From: Desulfovibrionales bacterium
GTDB taxonomy: Bacteria; Desulfobacterota; Desulfovibrionia; Desulfovibrionales; Desulfomicrobiaceae
Direction: 5' to 3'
Assembly: GCA_012729655.1 (NCBI GenBank)
Contig: JAAYCS010000073.1
Coordinates: 1-38,859 of the forward strand
Length of the DNA stretch: 38,859 nt
Shown piece by piece: positions 8,160 through 17,659 of this stretch. Position 1 is the stretch's first letter. Every line of letters begins with the position of its first letter. The position numbers and the translations under genes were made by a program. The notes beneath the pieces were generated by a model. That model was not told the origin of the DNA. It did not search any database and worked only from the letters and a program-made list of their open reading frames with translations.

Positions 8160-8317
8160 GGTCACCTCCATTCTAACGGTGTGTATGTACATTCCTTTTC
8201 ATAAGCATGGGAGAGAACAGGGCAAGAAGAAACGCGACAAATCTCCAGGACAACCACCGGAACACCGCCTCAGATCAGAGGGGCCGCATTGCCCGATGGG
8301 CAATCCGGGCAGTCGGC

Positions 8318-8704
8318 TCAGTTCTGGGCATTGATGTCCGTGATCTGCCTGTTCAGGGTCCAAAAATCATACATGTACCCGACCAGGAAGAGTCCCCCGG
8401 TCAGTAGATAAAGAACCCCCGTGACCCACTTGCCCATGTACATGCGGTGCGCCCCAAAAATTCCCAAAAAGGTCAGCAGGACCCAGGCCAGGGAGTAGTC
8501 GATCCTGCCCGGACGAAAGCGCAGGCTGGCCTTGCGGTCCATGGAGGGAATCAAAAAAAGATCGACGATCCAGCCGATGAAAAGGACCCCAAGGGTGAGA
8601 AAATAGACGGTCCCGGAGACGGGTCGCCCGTAATAGAAGCGATGCGATCCGGTAAAGCCGAAGATCCACAGCAGATAGCCCATGAACTTGCTGTGTGTTT
8701 CCAT
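8318..8704 (-). CDS. TM2 domain membrane protein
   Basis: This small inner-membrane protein (about 128 residues) carries two TM2-like modules. Each has a helix pair with the charged turn typical of the family: GFTGSHRFYYG near the N-terminus and LGIFGAHRMYMG in the second half, each followed by a Gly-rich helix and a DFW/DLF end. TM2 proteins are widespread and of unknown biochemical function. The start METHSKF at 8704 is preferred because TM2 proteins usually begin just before the first helix; an ATG at 8725 with GGAG close upstream would add seven residues. It is divergent from the M20 peptidase gene. Confidence 0.75.
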   Translation of the reverse strand: METHSKFMGYLLWIFGFTGSHRFYYGRPVSGTVYFLTLGVLFIGWIVDLFLIPSMDRKASLRFRPGRIDYSLAWVLLTFLGIFGAHRMYMGKWVTGVLYLLTGGLFLVGYMYDFWTLNRQITDINAQN

Positions 8705-8808
8705 GTCCCTCGTTTCTCCCTTCATAACTCCACCCGGTCTTGTTGACCTTGCTCATTGAAAAAGCAATGGTATTGCGGACTGCCATCCAAAGAGGACACC
8801 GAGCAACC

Positions 8809-9915
8809 ATGATTGACCCCCATCGCCTCACCAGCGTGTTCCTTGACCTGGTCCGTATCGACAGCCCTTCGCTGGGCGAAAAGGGCGTGGCGGACCACCT
8901 CAAGGCACGGCTCTCCGGTCGGGGATACGATATCCGTATCGACGATGCCAACCTCTCCACCGGTGGGGACACAGGAAACGTCATCGTCCGTGTTCCGGCC
9001 ACTGGCCCCGGAGATCCCATGGCCTTTTCCGCCCACATGGACTGCGTGCCCCCGTGCCTGGGCGTAACGCCTGTCCTTGACAACGGCATTCTTCGCAGCT
9101 CCGGCAACACGGTGCTGGGCGGGGACGACAAGGCCGGGATCAGCGCCATCCTGGAGGCCCTGTTTCATCTGGAGGAAGAAAGAATCCCCCATCCGGATCT
9201 CTACCTGCTCTTCACCGTGTGCGAGGAGGCGGGCATGTTCGGGGCCAAGGGTCTGGACTTCTCCAGGATTTTGGCCCGCGAGGTCGTGGTCCTGGACGCC
9301 TGCGGCGACGTGGGCACCATCATCGTCCGGGCCCCGGCCAAGGCCGGCCTGAAGGTGGCCTTCCATGGCCGTGCAGCCCATGCCGGCATAGAGCCGGAAA
9401 AAGGGATCAGCGCCATCCAGATGGCGGCCGCGGCCATCAGTCGCATGCGGCTCCTGCGCATCGACGAGGAGACCGTGGCCAACCTGGGCCGCATCGAGGG
9501 CGGGGGGCCGACCAACATCGTCCCCGACTCTGCCACCTTGACCGGAGAAGCCCGTTCCCAGTCGGAAACGACGCTCATGAATCAGATCGGACACATGCGT
9601 GGCTGCTGCATGGACGCGGCCAGGGAATTCGGGGGCAGCTGCGATTTCAGCTTTGACATCTCCTACCCGGCCATGCACGTGCCTCAGGAGAGCGCGCTGC
9701 TGGGCCGGGCACTGCATGCCTGCGAGCGCCTGGGCCTGGTGGCCGCCGTCAAGGGCACGGGCGGGGGAAGCGATGCAAACATATTCTCCGGTCACGGGCT
9801 GTCCTGCATCAACCTGGGTATCGGCATGAGCAGGGTCCACACGACGGATGAATTCATCCGCGTTGCGGACCTGATCAAAACGGCCCGGCTGACTGCGGAG
9901 CTGATGCAAAGCTAG
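8809..9915 (+). CDS. M20-family (peptidase T-like) metallopeptidase
   Basis: This 368-residue cytoplasmic zinc peptidase resembles tripeptidase PepT and its relatives. Metal-site motifs are in order: FSAHMDCVPP (about 72-81) with the first His and the Asp two residues on, GGDDKAGISAILEAL (about 105-119) with the bridging Asp, and CEEAGMFGAKGL (about 139-150) with the catalytic Glu pair. A dimerisation-domain GRAAHAG motif follows (about 187-193). The C-terminus has the last ligand region around GGGSDANIFSGHG. The start at 8809 gives the family N-terminus and is preferred over an ATG at 8740 that would add 23 unrelated residues. It probably cleaves N-terminal residues from short peptides; exact specificity is unknown. 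Confidence 0.85.
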   Translation: MIDPHRLTSVFLDLVRIDSPSLGEKGVADHLKARLSGRGYDIRIDDANLSTGGDTGNVIVRVPATGPGDPMAFSAHMDCVPPCLGVTPVLDNGILRSSGNTVLGGDDKAGISAILEALFHLEEERIPHPDLYLLFTVCEEAGMFGAKGLDFSRILAREVVVLDACGDVGTIIVRAPAKAGLKVAFHGRAAHAGIEPEKGISAIQMAAAAISRMRLLRIDEETVANLGRIEGGGPTNIVPDSATLTGEARSQSETTLMNQIGHMRGCCMDAAREFGGSCDFSFDISYPAMHVPQESALLGRALHACERLGLVAAVKGTGGGSDANIFSGHGLSCINLGIGMSRVHTTDEFIRVADLIKTARLTAELMQS

Positions 9916-9933
9916 ACAGCCGGCCACCCAGTC

Positions 9934-9966
9934 AAAAACACGGGCGACCCGCTGGGCCGCCCGTGT
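9934..9966 (-). terminator. Rho-independent terminator of the nadK-gatB unit
   Basis: Read on the minus strand, a 9-bp perfect stem ACACGGGCG/CGCCCGTGT (9958-9966 and 9938-9946) with an 11-base loop is followed by five T residues (9934-9938). It lies about 120 bases past the gatB stop. The plus strand after the M20 gene lacks a T-run here, so termination is mainly on the minus strand. Confidence 0.8.
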
Positions 9967-10084
9967 GCTTGTGCTGGATTCCAGACCGGACCGACGTCCG
10001 TCAGCAAAGATGGCCTCCCGCGCTCCCGCCCGTGTTCATCAGACGGGCCGCAAACAAGGGCGAAGCCCCTCATGCGCCAACCCA

Positions 10085-11515
<1,431 letters not shown>

Positions 11516-11531
11516 GCGCTCTCCTCGCGCT

Positions 11532-12167
11532 TCAGCCCAGGGGCTTGGCGGCGTACAGCTCCGGATTGAGGGCCGGATCATTATACATTTTGCACTGGAA
11601 ATAGACCTTGGGGCTCTTCACACCCCCGGCGTAGTCGTCGACCAGATCCAGGATGGCCCGGCCCAGATCCTGGTGCTGGGCCCTGAGCACGGCCAGCTTG
11701 TCCTGGCAACGGGACCGGTGTCCCTCGTCCACATCCTTTCGGTCAACCTGCTCGACCATGTGATAGATCTTCAGACTGAGGATGGACATGCGGTCCAGGG
11801 CCGCGCCCAAGGTCTCGGTGTTGAAGCGCCGCATTGTCCCGGACAGACCTTGCTGGGCGGGGAACCCCGCGATGGCTTGCACCAGCCAGTCGTCCACCTG
11901 CTCCATGAGGTCGTTCCGACGCTGATTCAGCATGTCGATCTCGCGCTTGCACGCGGTGATGACCGCGTCGTCCACGTCCCGGCGGCGGGCCCGATCCTCC
12001 ACATGCCAGAGCAGGAAATTCTGCAGGTGCTGGCGCTGGACCAGGGCGACCAGACCTTCCCCGGCCTGGACCGCAGGCTCCACCTTGTGCCACAGGACAA
12101 CGCATTCCATCTGGTCCGCGCATGCGGCGTGCAGCAGGCCCTTCAGGGCTTCAGGAGTAATGTGCAT
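11532..12167 (-). CDS. DUF4254 family protein
   Basis: This 211-residue, mostly helical cytoplasmic protein carries the DUF4254 signature [15 protein letters not shown] (50-64). Helical runs follow, including [20 protein letters not shown]. The function of the family is unknown. The start has GAGG upstream. It lies 17 bases after mltA and 16 bases before gatB, so it is within the nadK-to-gatB unit. I cannot assign a biochemical role. Confidence 0.8.
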   Translation of the reverse strand: MHITPEALKGLLHAACADQMECVVLWHKVEPAVQAGEGLVALVQRQHLQNFLLWHVEDRARRRDVDDAVITACKREIDMLNQRRNDLMEQVDDWLVQAIAGFPAQQGLSGTMRRFNTETLGAALDRMSILSLKIYHMVEQVDRKDVDEGHRSRCQDKLAVLRAQHQDLGRAILDLVDDYAGGVKSPKVYFQCKMYNDPALNPELYAAKPLG

Positions 12168-12184
12168 CTGGATGCCTCGAACCT

Positions 12185-13327
12185 TTATTTTTTGAGCAGG
12201 AGGTACACGCGGCTGCGCTCCTGCAGATGGCCGGCCAGAAATTCAGCCCTGGCTCCGGCTCCGCAGAAAAGGTCCAGCCGGCTGCCCTTGATGGCCCCGC
12301 CCCGGTCCTGGGCCAATCCCAGGAATGCCGTCCTCGACCGGGTTCCGTCAGGTTCCGGCAAGGCGGCCTCCACGGCCAGGATGCTGCCCAGGGGCAGAAA
12401 GGCTGAATCAGTAGCCATGCTGACCATCGGCGTCAATGTCCGACCCATGGCCCCCAGCGGGCCGGCATCGGCCAGACGGAAAAAGACATAACTCGGATTC
12501 GTGAACAACAGATCCCACATCTCCCGGGGATGATCCTTGAGGTAGGCCCTGATGCGCTGCATGGACATCTCTTCCCGGGGGATGAGACCGCGCTCGATCA
12601 TGACCTTGCCCAGGGAAACGTACTCGTGGCCGTTTTTGCCAGCATACAGCACATGCCGAACCGTTCCCCCTGGCAGCAGCAGCCGGCCGGAGCCCTGAAT
12701 CTGCAAAAAATAGACGTCCACAGGGTCGTGTGTCCAGGCGATGGGGGGTTCCATCCCCTCCAAGGCCCCATGCCCATCGATCTCCTCCCTTGTAAAAAAA
12801 GGTGCAATCTCAGCTCCTTCCATGCGATAGGTCAGGGTCTGGCCAGACCAGCGGGGATGAAAGCGGCCCAGGTCAGCGCTGCGCAACGACGATGGGAGAC
12901 CGTAGATGGGCACAGGGTAGTCGGGACGGGGTTCCAGGCTTCCTTCCAGTTCCGGCTCATAGTAGCCGGTCATGAGCGGCTCAGGGCAGACCTCCTGCCA
13001 CATGAAGTCGCGGGCCAGCAAGCCAGGCTCTGTCTGAAGCCGGGGGAGGATGGCTTGCAGATGTTCCAGGGAAGCCGCCAGAGCGCCCCAGGTCCACGTC
13101 GTCCCGGCCGAGGAAAGCGCCTTTTCCCCCTGGGGCCTGTTTCGTGCGTATGCCAGGGAATAAGCCACGGCCCTGGCAGTGGCCTCGGCGTTGCCCGCCA
13201 CAGCTGCGGCTACCCGGACCGGGAATTCCTGACCAGGATCGCTTTCCACCAGCAGAGGCTGCCTGGTTGGCGCCGCGCAGGCGCAAAGAAGCACCGCCAA
13301 CAGGAGGACCGGGACACACCTGCTCAC
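12185..13327 (-). CDS. mltA: Membrane-bound lytic murein transglycosylase A, lipoprotein
   Basis: This 380-residue enzyme cleaves peptidoglycan glycan strands to 1,6-anhydromuropeptides in the periplasm. The N-terminus is a lipoprotein signal with a Cys-containing lipobox (LLCAC, acylated Cys about 15-17). MltA-family motifs are GYYEPEL (about 121-127), YFLQIQGSGRL (about 206-216) and the 3D domain with ATDSAFLPLGS and AQDRGGAIKGSRLDLFCG, which supply the conserved aspartates. The start overlaps the upstream DUF89-like gene by four bases (ATGA), indicating coupled translation. It is unlikely to be part of the flagellar cluster, although a flagellar FlgJ lacking its hydrolase domain is encoded nearby. 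Confidence 0.93.
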   Translation of the reverse strand: MSRCVPVLLLAVLLCACAAPTRQPLLVESDPGQEFPVRVAAAVAGNAEATARAVAYSLAYARNRPQGEKALSSAGTTWTWGALAASLEHLQAILPRLQTEPGLLARDFMWQEVCPEPLMTGYYEPELEGSLEPRPDYPVPIYGLPSSLRSADLGRFHPRWSGQTLTYRMEGAEIAPFFTREEIDGHGALEGMEPPIAWTHDPVDVYFLQIQGSGRLLLPGGTVRHVLYAGKNGHEYVSLGKVMIERGLIPREEMSMQRIRAYLKDHPREMWDLLFTNPSYVFFRLADAGPLGAMGRTLTPMVSMATDSAFLPLGSILAVEAALPEPDGTRSRTAFLGLAQDRGGAIKGSRLDLFCGAGARAEFLAGHLQERSRVYLLLKK

Positions 13328-15093
13328 AAGGCCCGTCCCTTGTCTGGAATGCGGGCGTCGAAATACTTGCCCACGCCGTATTCCATGCGCCGGAAGAAGC
13401 GCTTGGGATCGGGACCAATGATCTGCATCTCAGGGTGTTTCTGCTGCATGTCCAGGGCGATGTGCATTTCCTTGGTGCAGCCGGTGGAAAACGTGGCATC
13501 CTTGCCATGCCATTCCGCCGGAACCGGCTCGCCCATCAGCTCGAAACTGGCCTCGATGTCGGCCACTGTCTGAAACCTCCACACGTCGATGAAGCCGCTG
13601 CGCTGGACCCGCTCCCACATGTACATCAGATCATCTCCGTCCATCCCTTCCACGAAATGCTCGGCCGGATTGATGATCAGCAGGTTGGCGTGTTTGGCCC
13701 GCAGGTTGCCCACAAAGGTGTTGACCACTTTCACGGCCACCTTCACCTGGCCCGGAATGCTGCCGATAATGGCGCTGTAGAACATGACCTGCTTGCCTTT
13801 GCCCCTCGCCGTGCGCATACGGGCGATGATGGCATCGGCCTGGGCCACGACCTGAAACTCGGTGATCTTTCTGACGCGCTGCGATTTCTCCTTGAAGCAG
13901 ACCTGGTCCGCACCAAGCCCATCCTGGTACAGGCAGAGAATGTCCCGGGTAAAGAGATGGGAATTCTGGATCAGGCGGCGATGATTCGGATACCCCTTGG
14001 CGATGATCAGATCCGCCTCCTTCCAGGAGCGCGCGAATGTCACGCTGGTCCTCCACAAATTGAGGCGCTCGCGCGTCCCGTCGGATATCACCAGCAGCGC
14101 ATTCTCCCGCAAGGCCCGCAGCAGTTCGTTCTTGGACATGCGGCTGTTTTCCACGAAGAAGGCCTCACCCAGGGCGCTGGCCAGGGCCGGGTCGTACTCC
14201 ACGTCCCAGAAGACCGGATTGTCCAGGCTGAAGCCTTCCTTGAATACCAGGATGACCTTGTGCCCCAGGCGGATCAGCACGCGGATGAAACGGAGATCGA
14301 AGATGATCTCACCGCTGCTGCCGGCCAAAAACAGAATCTTGAGGGACTTCTGACCCGATTCCGGCCCCATGATCCGGGTCAGGATCTCGGCAAATTCCGG
14401 CCAGGGGGTTCCCACGTCTGCAATGAGGGCCGTGTTGTCCCTGGCCTTGACCGAGCCCTGCCAGATGGACGGGCGCAGAGACAGCCGACACAGACGGGCC
14501 AGCTCAAGCACGTCAAGCTTCCAGCGCAGGTGCTGTATGGATGTGCATCCCAGGGTCGAATCGGGACAGGAGTAGAGACAGTTGTTCATGGCCGCGCTGT
14601 CCATGAACTCCAGGGCCCGCTTGTTGGCCTGGCGTTTCTCATTGCGCTGCGGGTCGTGCACCCCGCTCATGGCCATGAAAATGGTCAGGAGCTGTTTCAG
14701 AAAGCGGGAGGGGATCAGAAACGGGGCATGCAGAACCTGCCTGACCTTGTGCCGGGACAGGGCGAAAATCTTGCGCCGTGTATAGCGGTCCTTGATATTT
14801 GTCTTGGCCAGATGCACGAGCATGCGCCACTTCTCCCGGTATTCGAGGCGCAGGGCCGTGGACAGGCGGGTATGCAGCAGGTTCTCGAACATCTCGTCCG
14901 AACAGGGCACGAAGACCTGGTCATCTTCCAGGTCCACCATGAAACGAAGCTGCTCCAGCTGCGCATTCTCCCCCGGATTGACGTTGGGCTCGATGTTGTT
15001 CTCGGTCATGAAATGCAGCAGCCATGCGTCGAGATAGGGGTCGCGGCCGTACCTCAGCTCGCGAACCGTGGAGAAGTCGGGCAGTTTGGGCAT
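13324..15093 (-). CDS. DUF89-like (ARMT1-type) protein with altered metal site
   Basis: This 589-residue protein is weakly related to DUF89 damage-control phosphatases. The second half has the family layout: a strand-loop AGSSGEIIFDLRFI (257-270) where the family has a D-N-A/S-G-E loop, then FKEGFSLDNP (284-293) resembling the segment with the second metal Asp, then ADLIIAKGYPNHRRL (360-374) matching the conserved ad-lviaKGqgN stretch. The first 200 residues are unlike the classic domain and include a Cys cluster NCLYSCPDSTLGC (171-183). The normally metal-binding Asp-Asn pair is Ser-Ser here, so it may be inactive or use other ligands. It overlaps nadK by one base and mltA by four. A link to damaged metabolite repair is inference only. 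Confidence 0.6.
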   Translation of the reverse strand: MPKLPDFSTVRELRYGRDPYLDAWLLHFMTENNIEPNVNPGENAQLEQLRFMVDLEDDQVFVPCSDEMFENLLHTRLSTALRLEYREKWRMLVHLAKTNIKDRYTRRKIFALSRHKVRQVLHAPFLIPSRFLKQLLTIFMAMSGVHDPQRNEKRQANKRALEFMDSAAMNNCLYSCPDSTLGCTSIQHLRWKLDVLELARLCRLSLRPSIWQGSVKARDNTALIADVGTPWPEFAEILTRIMGPESGQKSLKILFLAGSSGEIIFDLRFIRVLIRLGHKVILVFKEGFSLDNPVFWDVEYDPALASALGEAFFVENSRMSKNELLRALRENALLVISDGTRERLNLWRTSVTFARSWKEADLIIAKGYPNHRRLIQNSHLFTRDILCLYQDGLGADQVCFKEKSQRVRKITEFQVVAQADAIIARMRTARGKGKQVMFYSAIIGSIPGQVKVAVKVVNTFVGNLRAKHANLLIINPAEHFVEGMDGDDLMYMWERVQRSGFIDVWRFQTVADIEASFELMGEPVPAEWHGKDATFSTGCTKEMHIALDMQQKHPEMQIIGPDPKRFFRRMEYGVGKYFDARIPDKGRAL

Positions 15094-15941
15094 CAGCTCT
15101 CCCGGATGAATCCCTTGGACTTGAGTTTGTGCGCGTACTGGGAATGCACGGGGCGGATGAGGTGCAGCCGTTTTTCCGCCCTGGAGGCAAAGACATTGTC
15201 CCCCGGCACGAGAACCACTCCGGTCTGGCCGTCCTGGGTCAAATACACGTCGGAGACCGCCTCCCGCACCAGCACGCGCAGATCGTTTTCAAAAGGCAGG
15301 ATCATGGGCCGGAAAGCGTGCAGGAAGGGGCAGATAGGTGTCAGGGCAAAGACGTCGAGTTCCGGATAGACCAGGGGACCGCCTGCGGAAATGGAGTATC
15401 CCGAGGACCCTGTGGGCGTGGCCACGATCATCCCGTCGGCACGCACCGTGCCCAGGTGATCGTTCCCATACCACATGTCCAGGCGTATCATGCGGGCCAG
15501 GCTGCCGCAGCTAATGACCAGATCGTTGACCGCATAGCCTCGGAAATGTTCCTGCCCGCGCCGGATGACGCTGAAGCTGATGACCAGACGCAGGGACATG
15601 TCGTATTCCCCGCGCAGGATTGATGTCAGGGATTCCCGCCAGTCCGTGGGGGATAGCTCTGTCAGGAACCCGACCTTGCCCAGGTTGAGGCCCAGAATGG
15701 GTATGTCCAGATCCAGGACGGCCCGGGCGATGCTCAACAGCGTCCCGTCTCCTCCCAGGGTCAGGATCATGTCCACATCCTCCCAGGTCGAGACGCAGTG
15801 CACCTTTTCCTTGGTGGATTCGACGATGCGGACCGACCGGCCCTCGACGATCAGCCACTCCCTGATCTGCCCGGCCATATTCCCGGCGAGTTTGTTGCCA
15901 TCGTTGTAGGCGAGGACGATATTGGAGATGATTTTTCCCAT
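15093..15941 (-). CDS. nadK: NAD kinase
   Basis: This 282-residue cytoplasmic enzyme phosphorylates NAD to NADP. Motifs are LTLGGDGTLLSIAR (GGDG active site, about 60-73), LGLNLGKVGFLTEL (NxGxxGFL, about 83-96), VNDLVIS (about 131-137) and the ATPTGSSGYSISAGGPLVYP block (about 166-185). The start at 15941 gives the normal N-terminus; upstream in-frame sequence to 16139 is unlike the family and overlaps the sigma-28 promoter on the other strand. It is the first gene of the minus-strand unit and is divergent from the flgM-side genes. Its promoter must lie in 15942-16064; I see a hairpin CCTCTGC/GCAGAGG there (15989-16007) but no clear sigma-70 pair. Confidence 0.95.
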   Translation of the reverse strand: MGKIISNIVLAYNDGNKLAGNMAGQIREWLIVEGRSVRIVESTKEKVHCVSTWEDVDMILTLGGDGTLLSIARAVLDLDIPILGLNLGKVGFLTELSPTDWRESLTSILRGEYDMSLRLVISFSVIRRGQEHFRGYAVNDLVISCGSLARMIRLDMWYGNDHLGTVRADGMIVATPTGSSGYSISAGGPLVYPELDVFALTPICPFLHAFRPMILPFENDLRVLVREAVSDVYLTQDGQTGVVLVPGDNVFASRAEKRLHLIRPVHSQYAHKLKSKGFIRES

Positions 15942-16064
15942 GCGGCGGACTCTACGCAAAAGCACAGGGGTGTTCAAGAACAGCCCGGCCTCTGCAGACC
16001 GCAGAGGAATCTCTCCCTGTTCCCCCGCTCCGGACAGTCTCCTTCGCGTACCCTGAAAAAAACC

Positions 16065-16091
16065 TAAAGTTTTTTTCCGCCTGTCCGATAA
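16065..16091 (+). promoter_or_regulatory. Sigma-28 (FliA) promoter
   Basis: The sequence TAAAGTTT (16065-16072), an 11-base spacer, then TCCGATAA (16084-16091) matches the sigma-28 consensus TAAAGTTT-N11-GCCGATAA at all but one base. The predicted start is near 16098, giving a leader of about 16 bases to the GTG start at 16114. It would drive the FlgM-like gene and flgM. Confidence 0.93.
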
Positions 16092-16113
16092 GGCGTTGTG
16101 AGAGGTATGAACC

Positions 16114-16530
16114 GTGACAGTGAGCCCATTTCTTGTCAAAAACGTGATGCGGACCTATGACCAGCAGCAGGAGACCGGCAGGCGGATCGCCAGGTTCAAG
16201 AAATACATGGACCGCGCCGGAATGGGAGACTCCGTATCCATTTCCAGGGAGGCCAAACGGCGCCAGCTCGTGGAAAAAGTGGCCAGGGAAATCGTGGACA
16301 ACCTTATCGGTTCCGAGAGTTCCAATCCGGTGGTGCAGGATATCAAGAGGCAGCTTGCCAGGGAATTTGGAAATGACCTCGTTTTCAGATACCCTTCGGA
16401 CGGAAACGGGCTGCAGATCCTCAAAAGAACAGACATTGGCGTTGCGGAATTGACCAACGGACAAAAGGATGCTTTCATGCAGCGTCTGTGGGAAGTCGCC
16501 GTAACCCGGGTTGACGAGACAATGCTGTAG
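16114..16530 (+). CDS. Small FlgM-like protein encoded upstream of flgM
   Basis: This 138-residue, charged, soluble protein starts at GTG with AGAGG at 16101-16105. It lies directly behind the sigma-28 promoter and ahead of flgM, so it is a late flagellar gene. Its residues 39-48 (DSVSISREAK) match the FlgM segment at exactly the same position in the neighbouring protein (DRVSISDEAR, 39-48), and both have Gln/Arg-rich N-termini. The C-terminal half differs from FlgM and lacks an obvious sigma-28-binding helix pair. A paralogous regulator, a FlgM partner or a secretion-related protein are all possible. I recall an uncharacterised gene in the same place in Desulfovibrio vulgaris. Confidence 0.7.
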   Translation: MTVSPFLVKNVMRTYDQQQETGRRIARFKKYMDRAGMGDSVSISREAKRRQLVEKVAREIVDNLIGSESSNPVVQDIKRQLAREFGNDLVFRYPSDGNGLQILKRTDIGVAELTNGQKDAFMQRLWEVAVTRVDETML

Positions 16531-16600
16531 GGGCTTTCCGGGGACGACATACGCCACCTGAAAGCCAGCAAGGCCGGTGTGTACCCGGCAGGAGCGGACC

Positions 16601-16903
16601 ATGACCATCAACACCATCACAACTCGTGTCGGATACGAATCGCATCGACTGGAACAAGCGGAACAGCAGCGTCAGGAGACCCAGCAGGTCCCCGCGCAGC
16701 AGGACGCCTCGTCCGACCGCGTATCCATATCCGACGAGGCCCGGATCAAGGCCGGCACACTGAAGGCCGCCCAGGAAAGCGATGGGGTGCGGCCGGATGT
16801 GGTGGCCGAGGCCAAGGCCAGGATCGCCGCTGGCCAATACAAGATCGACAGCCGGGATATCGCCGCCAGCCTGGTCAAACAGGAACTCGACCTGTGGGGG
16901 TGA
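16601..16903 (+). CDS. flgM: Anti-sigma-28 factor FlgM
   Basis: This 100-residue negative regulator binds sigma-28 (FliA) in the cytoplasm and, in known systems, is exported through the finished hook so that late genes switch on. The C-terminal helices VRPDVVAEAKARIAAGQYKI (about 65-84) and DIAASLVKQELDL are the typical sigma-28 contact region, and the DRVSISDEA segment (39-47) precedes it. CAGGAG upstream supports the start at 16601 rather than 16577. It is cotranscribed with the FlgM-like gene from a sigma-28 promoter, so it is under its own target's control, a standard feedback loop. A terminator follows. Confidence 0.93.
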   Translation: MTINTITTRVGYESHRLEQAEQQRQETQQVPAQQDASSDRVSISDEARIKAGTLKAAQESDGVRPDVVAEAKARIAAGQYKIDSRDIAASLVKQELDLWG

Positions 16904-16935
16904 ACCCCGGATGCGTGTAACTGCCTGAAGGATCG

Positions 16936-16965
16936 AAAGCCTGGCCTCACCGGCCAGGCTTTTTT
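16936..16965 (+). terminator. Terminator after flgM
   Basis: A 9-bp stem AGCCTGGCC/GGCCAGGCT (16938-16946, 16952-16960) with a 5-base loop is followed by six T residues. It extends by AA/TT. It abuts the stop of the convergent fliW; read on the minus strand it has only a short T-run, so it would terminate fliW less strongly. Confidence 0.92.
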
Positions 16966-17435
16966 CATGCGTTGACCAGCCGCTGGTCAGGACCGCCCAG
17001 GTCCTTGAGCAGGATGCGGGAAGGGAAGCCCAGGTCCATCTGTGGAGACTGCAGGCCCAGGCGTTCCCGGACATTGATGCAGATGGGTCCGCTCAGGTTG
17101 AGGGTCGTTTCCCCGGGATTTCCCTTCGGCACGGTCACACTGACCAGGACGACCAGGTCGCGCATGGCTCTCGCCTTGAGAATGCGCTCCTCGGCCTCGG
17201 CCAGCCTGATCTCGTATCCTGGCAAAAAGGAGAGGGGGTCCGCCAGCATCATGCCCATGGCCGCAGTCTCCAGGCTCTGCAGGAAATGAAAGGGCGAACC
17301 GGGCTTGAACTCCACCAGCGCGAATTCCCGCAACGTCTCGAATCCGATCAGTCCGCGGGGGAAAAAAATTGTTCGGTCCGGGGAGACTTCCAGCGGACCG
17401 ATGCGGGAATCTAGCGTTGTACTGTTCTTGCCCAT
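16965..17435 (-). CDS. fliW: Flagellar assembly factor FliW
   Basis: This 156-residue cytoplasmic protein binds CsrA and flagellin and so links filament assembly to translation of the flagellin mRNA. Family segments are ISRIGPLEV-like SRIGPLEVSPDRTIFFPRGL near the N-terminus, IGFETLREFALVE, the Cys-free LSFLPGYEI strand, and VLVSVTVPKG, with NLSGPICINVRERLGLQ near the end. It overlaps csrA by 25 bases with no strong ribosome site of its own, so translation is probably coupled. Flagellin itself is not in the window. It is the last gene of the flagellar run. Confidence 0.95.
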   Translation of the reverse strand: MGKNSTTLDSRIGPLEVSPDRTIFFPRGLIGFETLREFALVEFKPGSPFHFLQSLETAAMGMMLADPLSFLPGYEIRLAEAEERILKARAMRDLVVLVSVTVPKGNPGETTLNLSGPICINVRERLGLQSPQMDLGFPSRILLKDLGGPDQRLVNA

Positions 17436-17650
17436 AGTGTCGCCGCCGCCATGAGGTCGTTGTTGTCGTGTTCCAGAGCCGAAGTGTTCTGGGACCGGAC
17501 CTTGATGTAAATCTCTTCCCTGTACACGGGCGTATGCTCAGGCACCTCGAGACCGATCTTGATGTGCTGGCCGTTGACGCTGAGGATCGTAATCTTGATG
17601 TCATCGCCCACATGCACGCTTTGCCCTGGGCGACGGGACAGAATCAGCAT
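17411..17650 (-). CDS. csrA: Carbon storage regulator CsrA
   Basis: This 79-residue RNA-binding dimer represses translation by binding GGA-containing hairpins in mRNA leaders; in flagellated bacteria with FliW it controls flagellin. The start MLILSRRPGQSVHVGDDI is diagnostic, and the EVPEHTPVYREEIY segment carries the conserved VP and REE residues used for RNA contact. The C-terminal tail is longer than the approximately 60-residue enterobacterial form. GGAAGGATGT precedes the ATG. It sits between flgL and fliW, and the overlap with fliW suggests a balanced CsrA:FliW ratio. Confidence 0.96.
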   Translation of the reverse strand: MLILSRRPGQSVHVGDDIKITILSVNGQHIKIGLEVPEHTPVYREEIYIKVRSQNTSALEHDNNDLMAAATLWARTVQR

Positions 17651-17659
17651 ACATCCTTC

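Noticed and set aside
8288-8304. Small hairpin ATTGCCC-GAT-GGGCAAT between the TM2 gene and the exported-protein gene
   Set aside because: It has a three-base loop and no T-run on either strand, so I did not call a terminator.
8740-8808. An upstream in-frame start for the M20 peptidase
   Set aside because: The extra 23 residues do not fit the family N-terminus, and the DNA is the divergent promoter region with the TM2 gene.
13144-15369. A 741-codon plus-strand frame opposite mltA and the DUF89-like gene
   Set aside because: It spans two real minus-strand genes and has no domain or start signal of its own.
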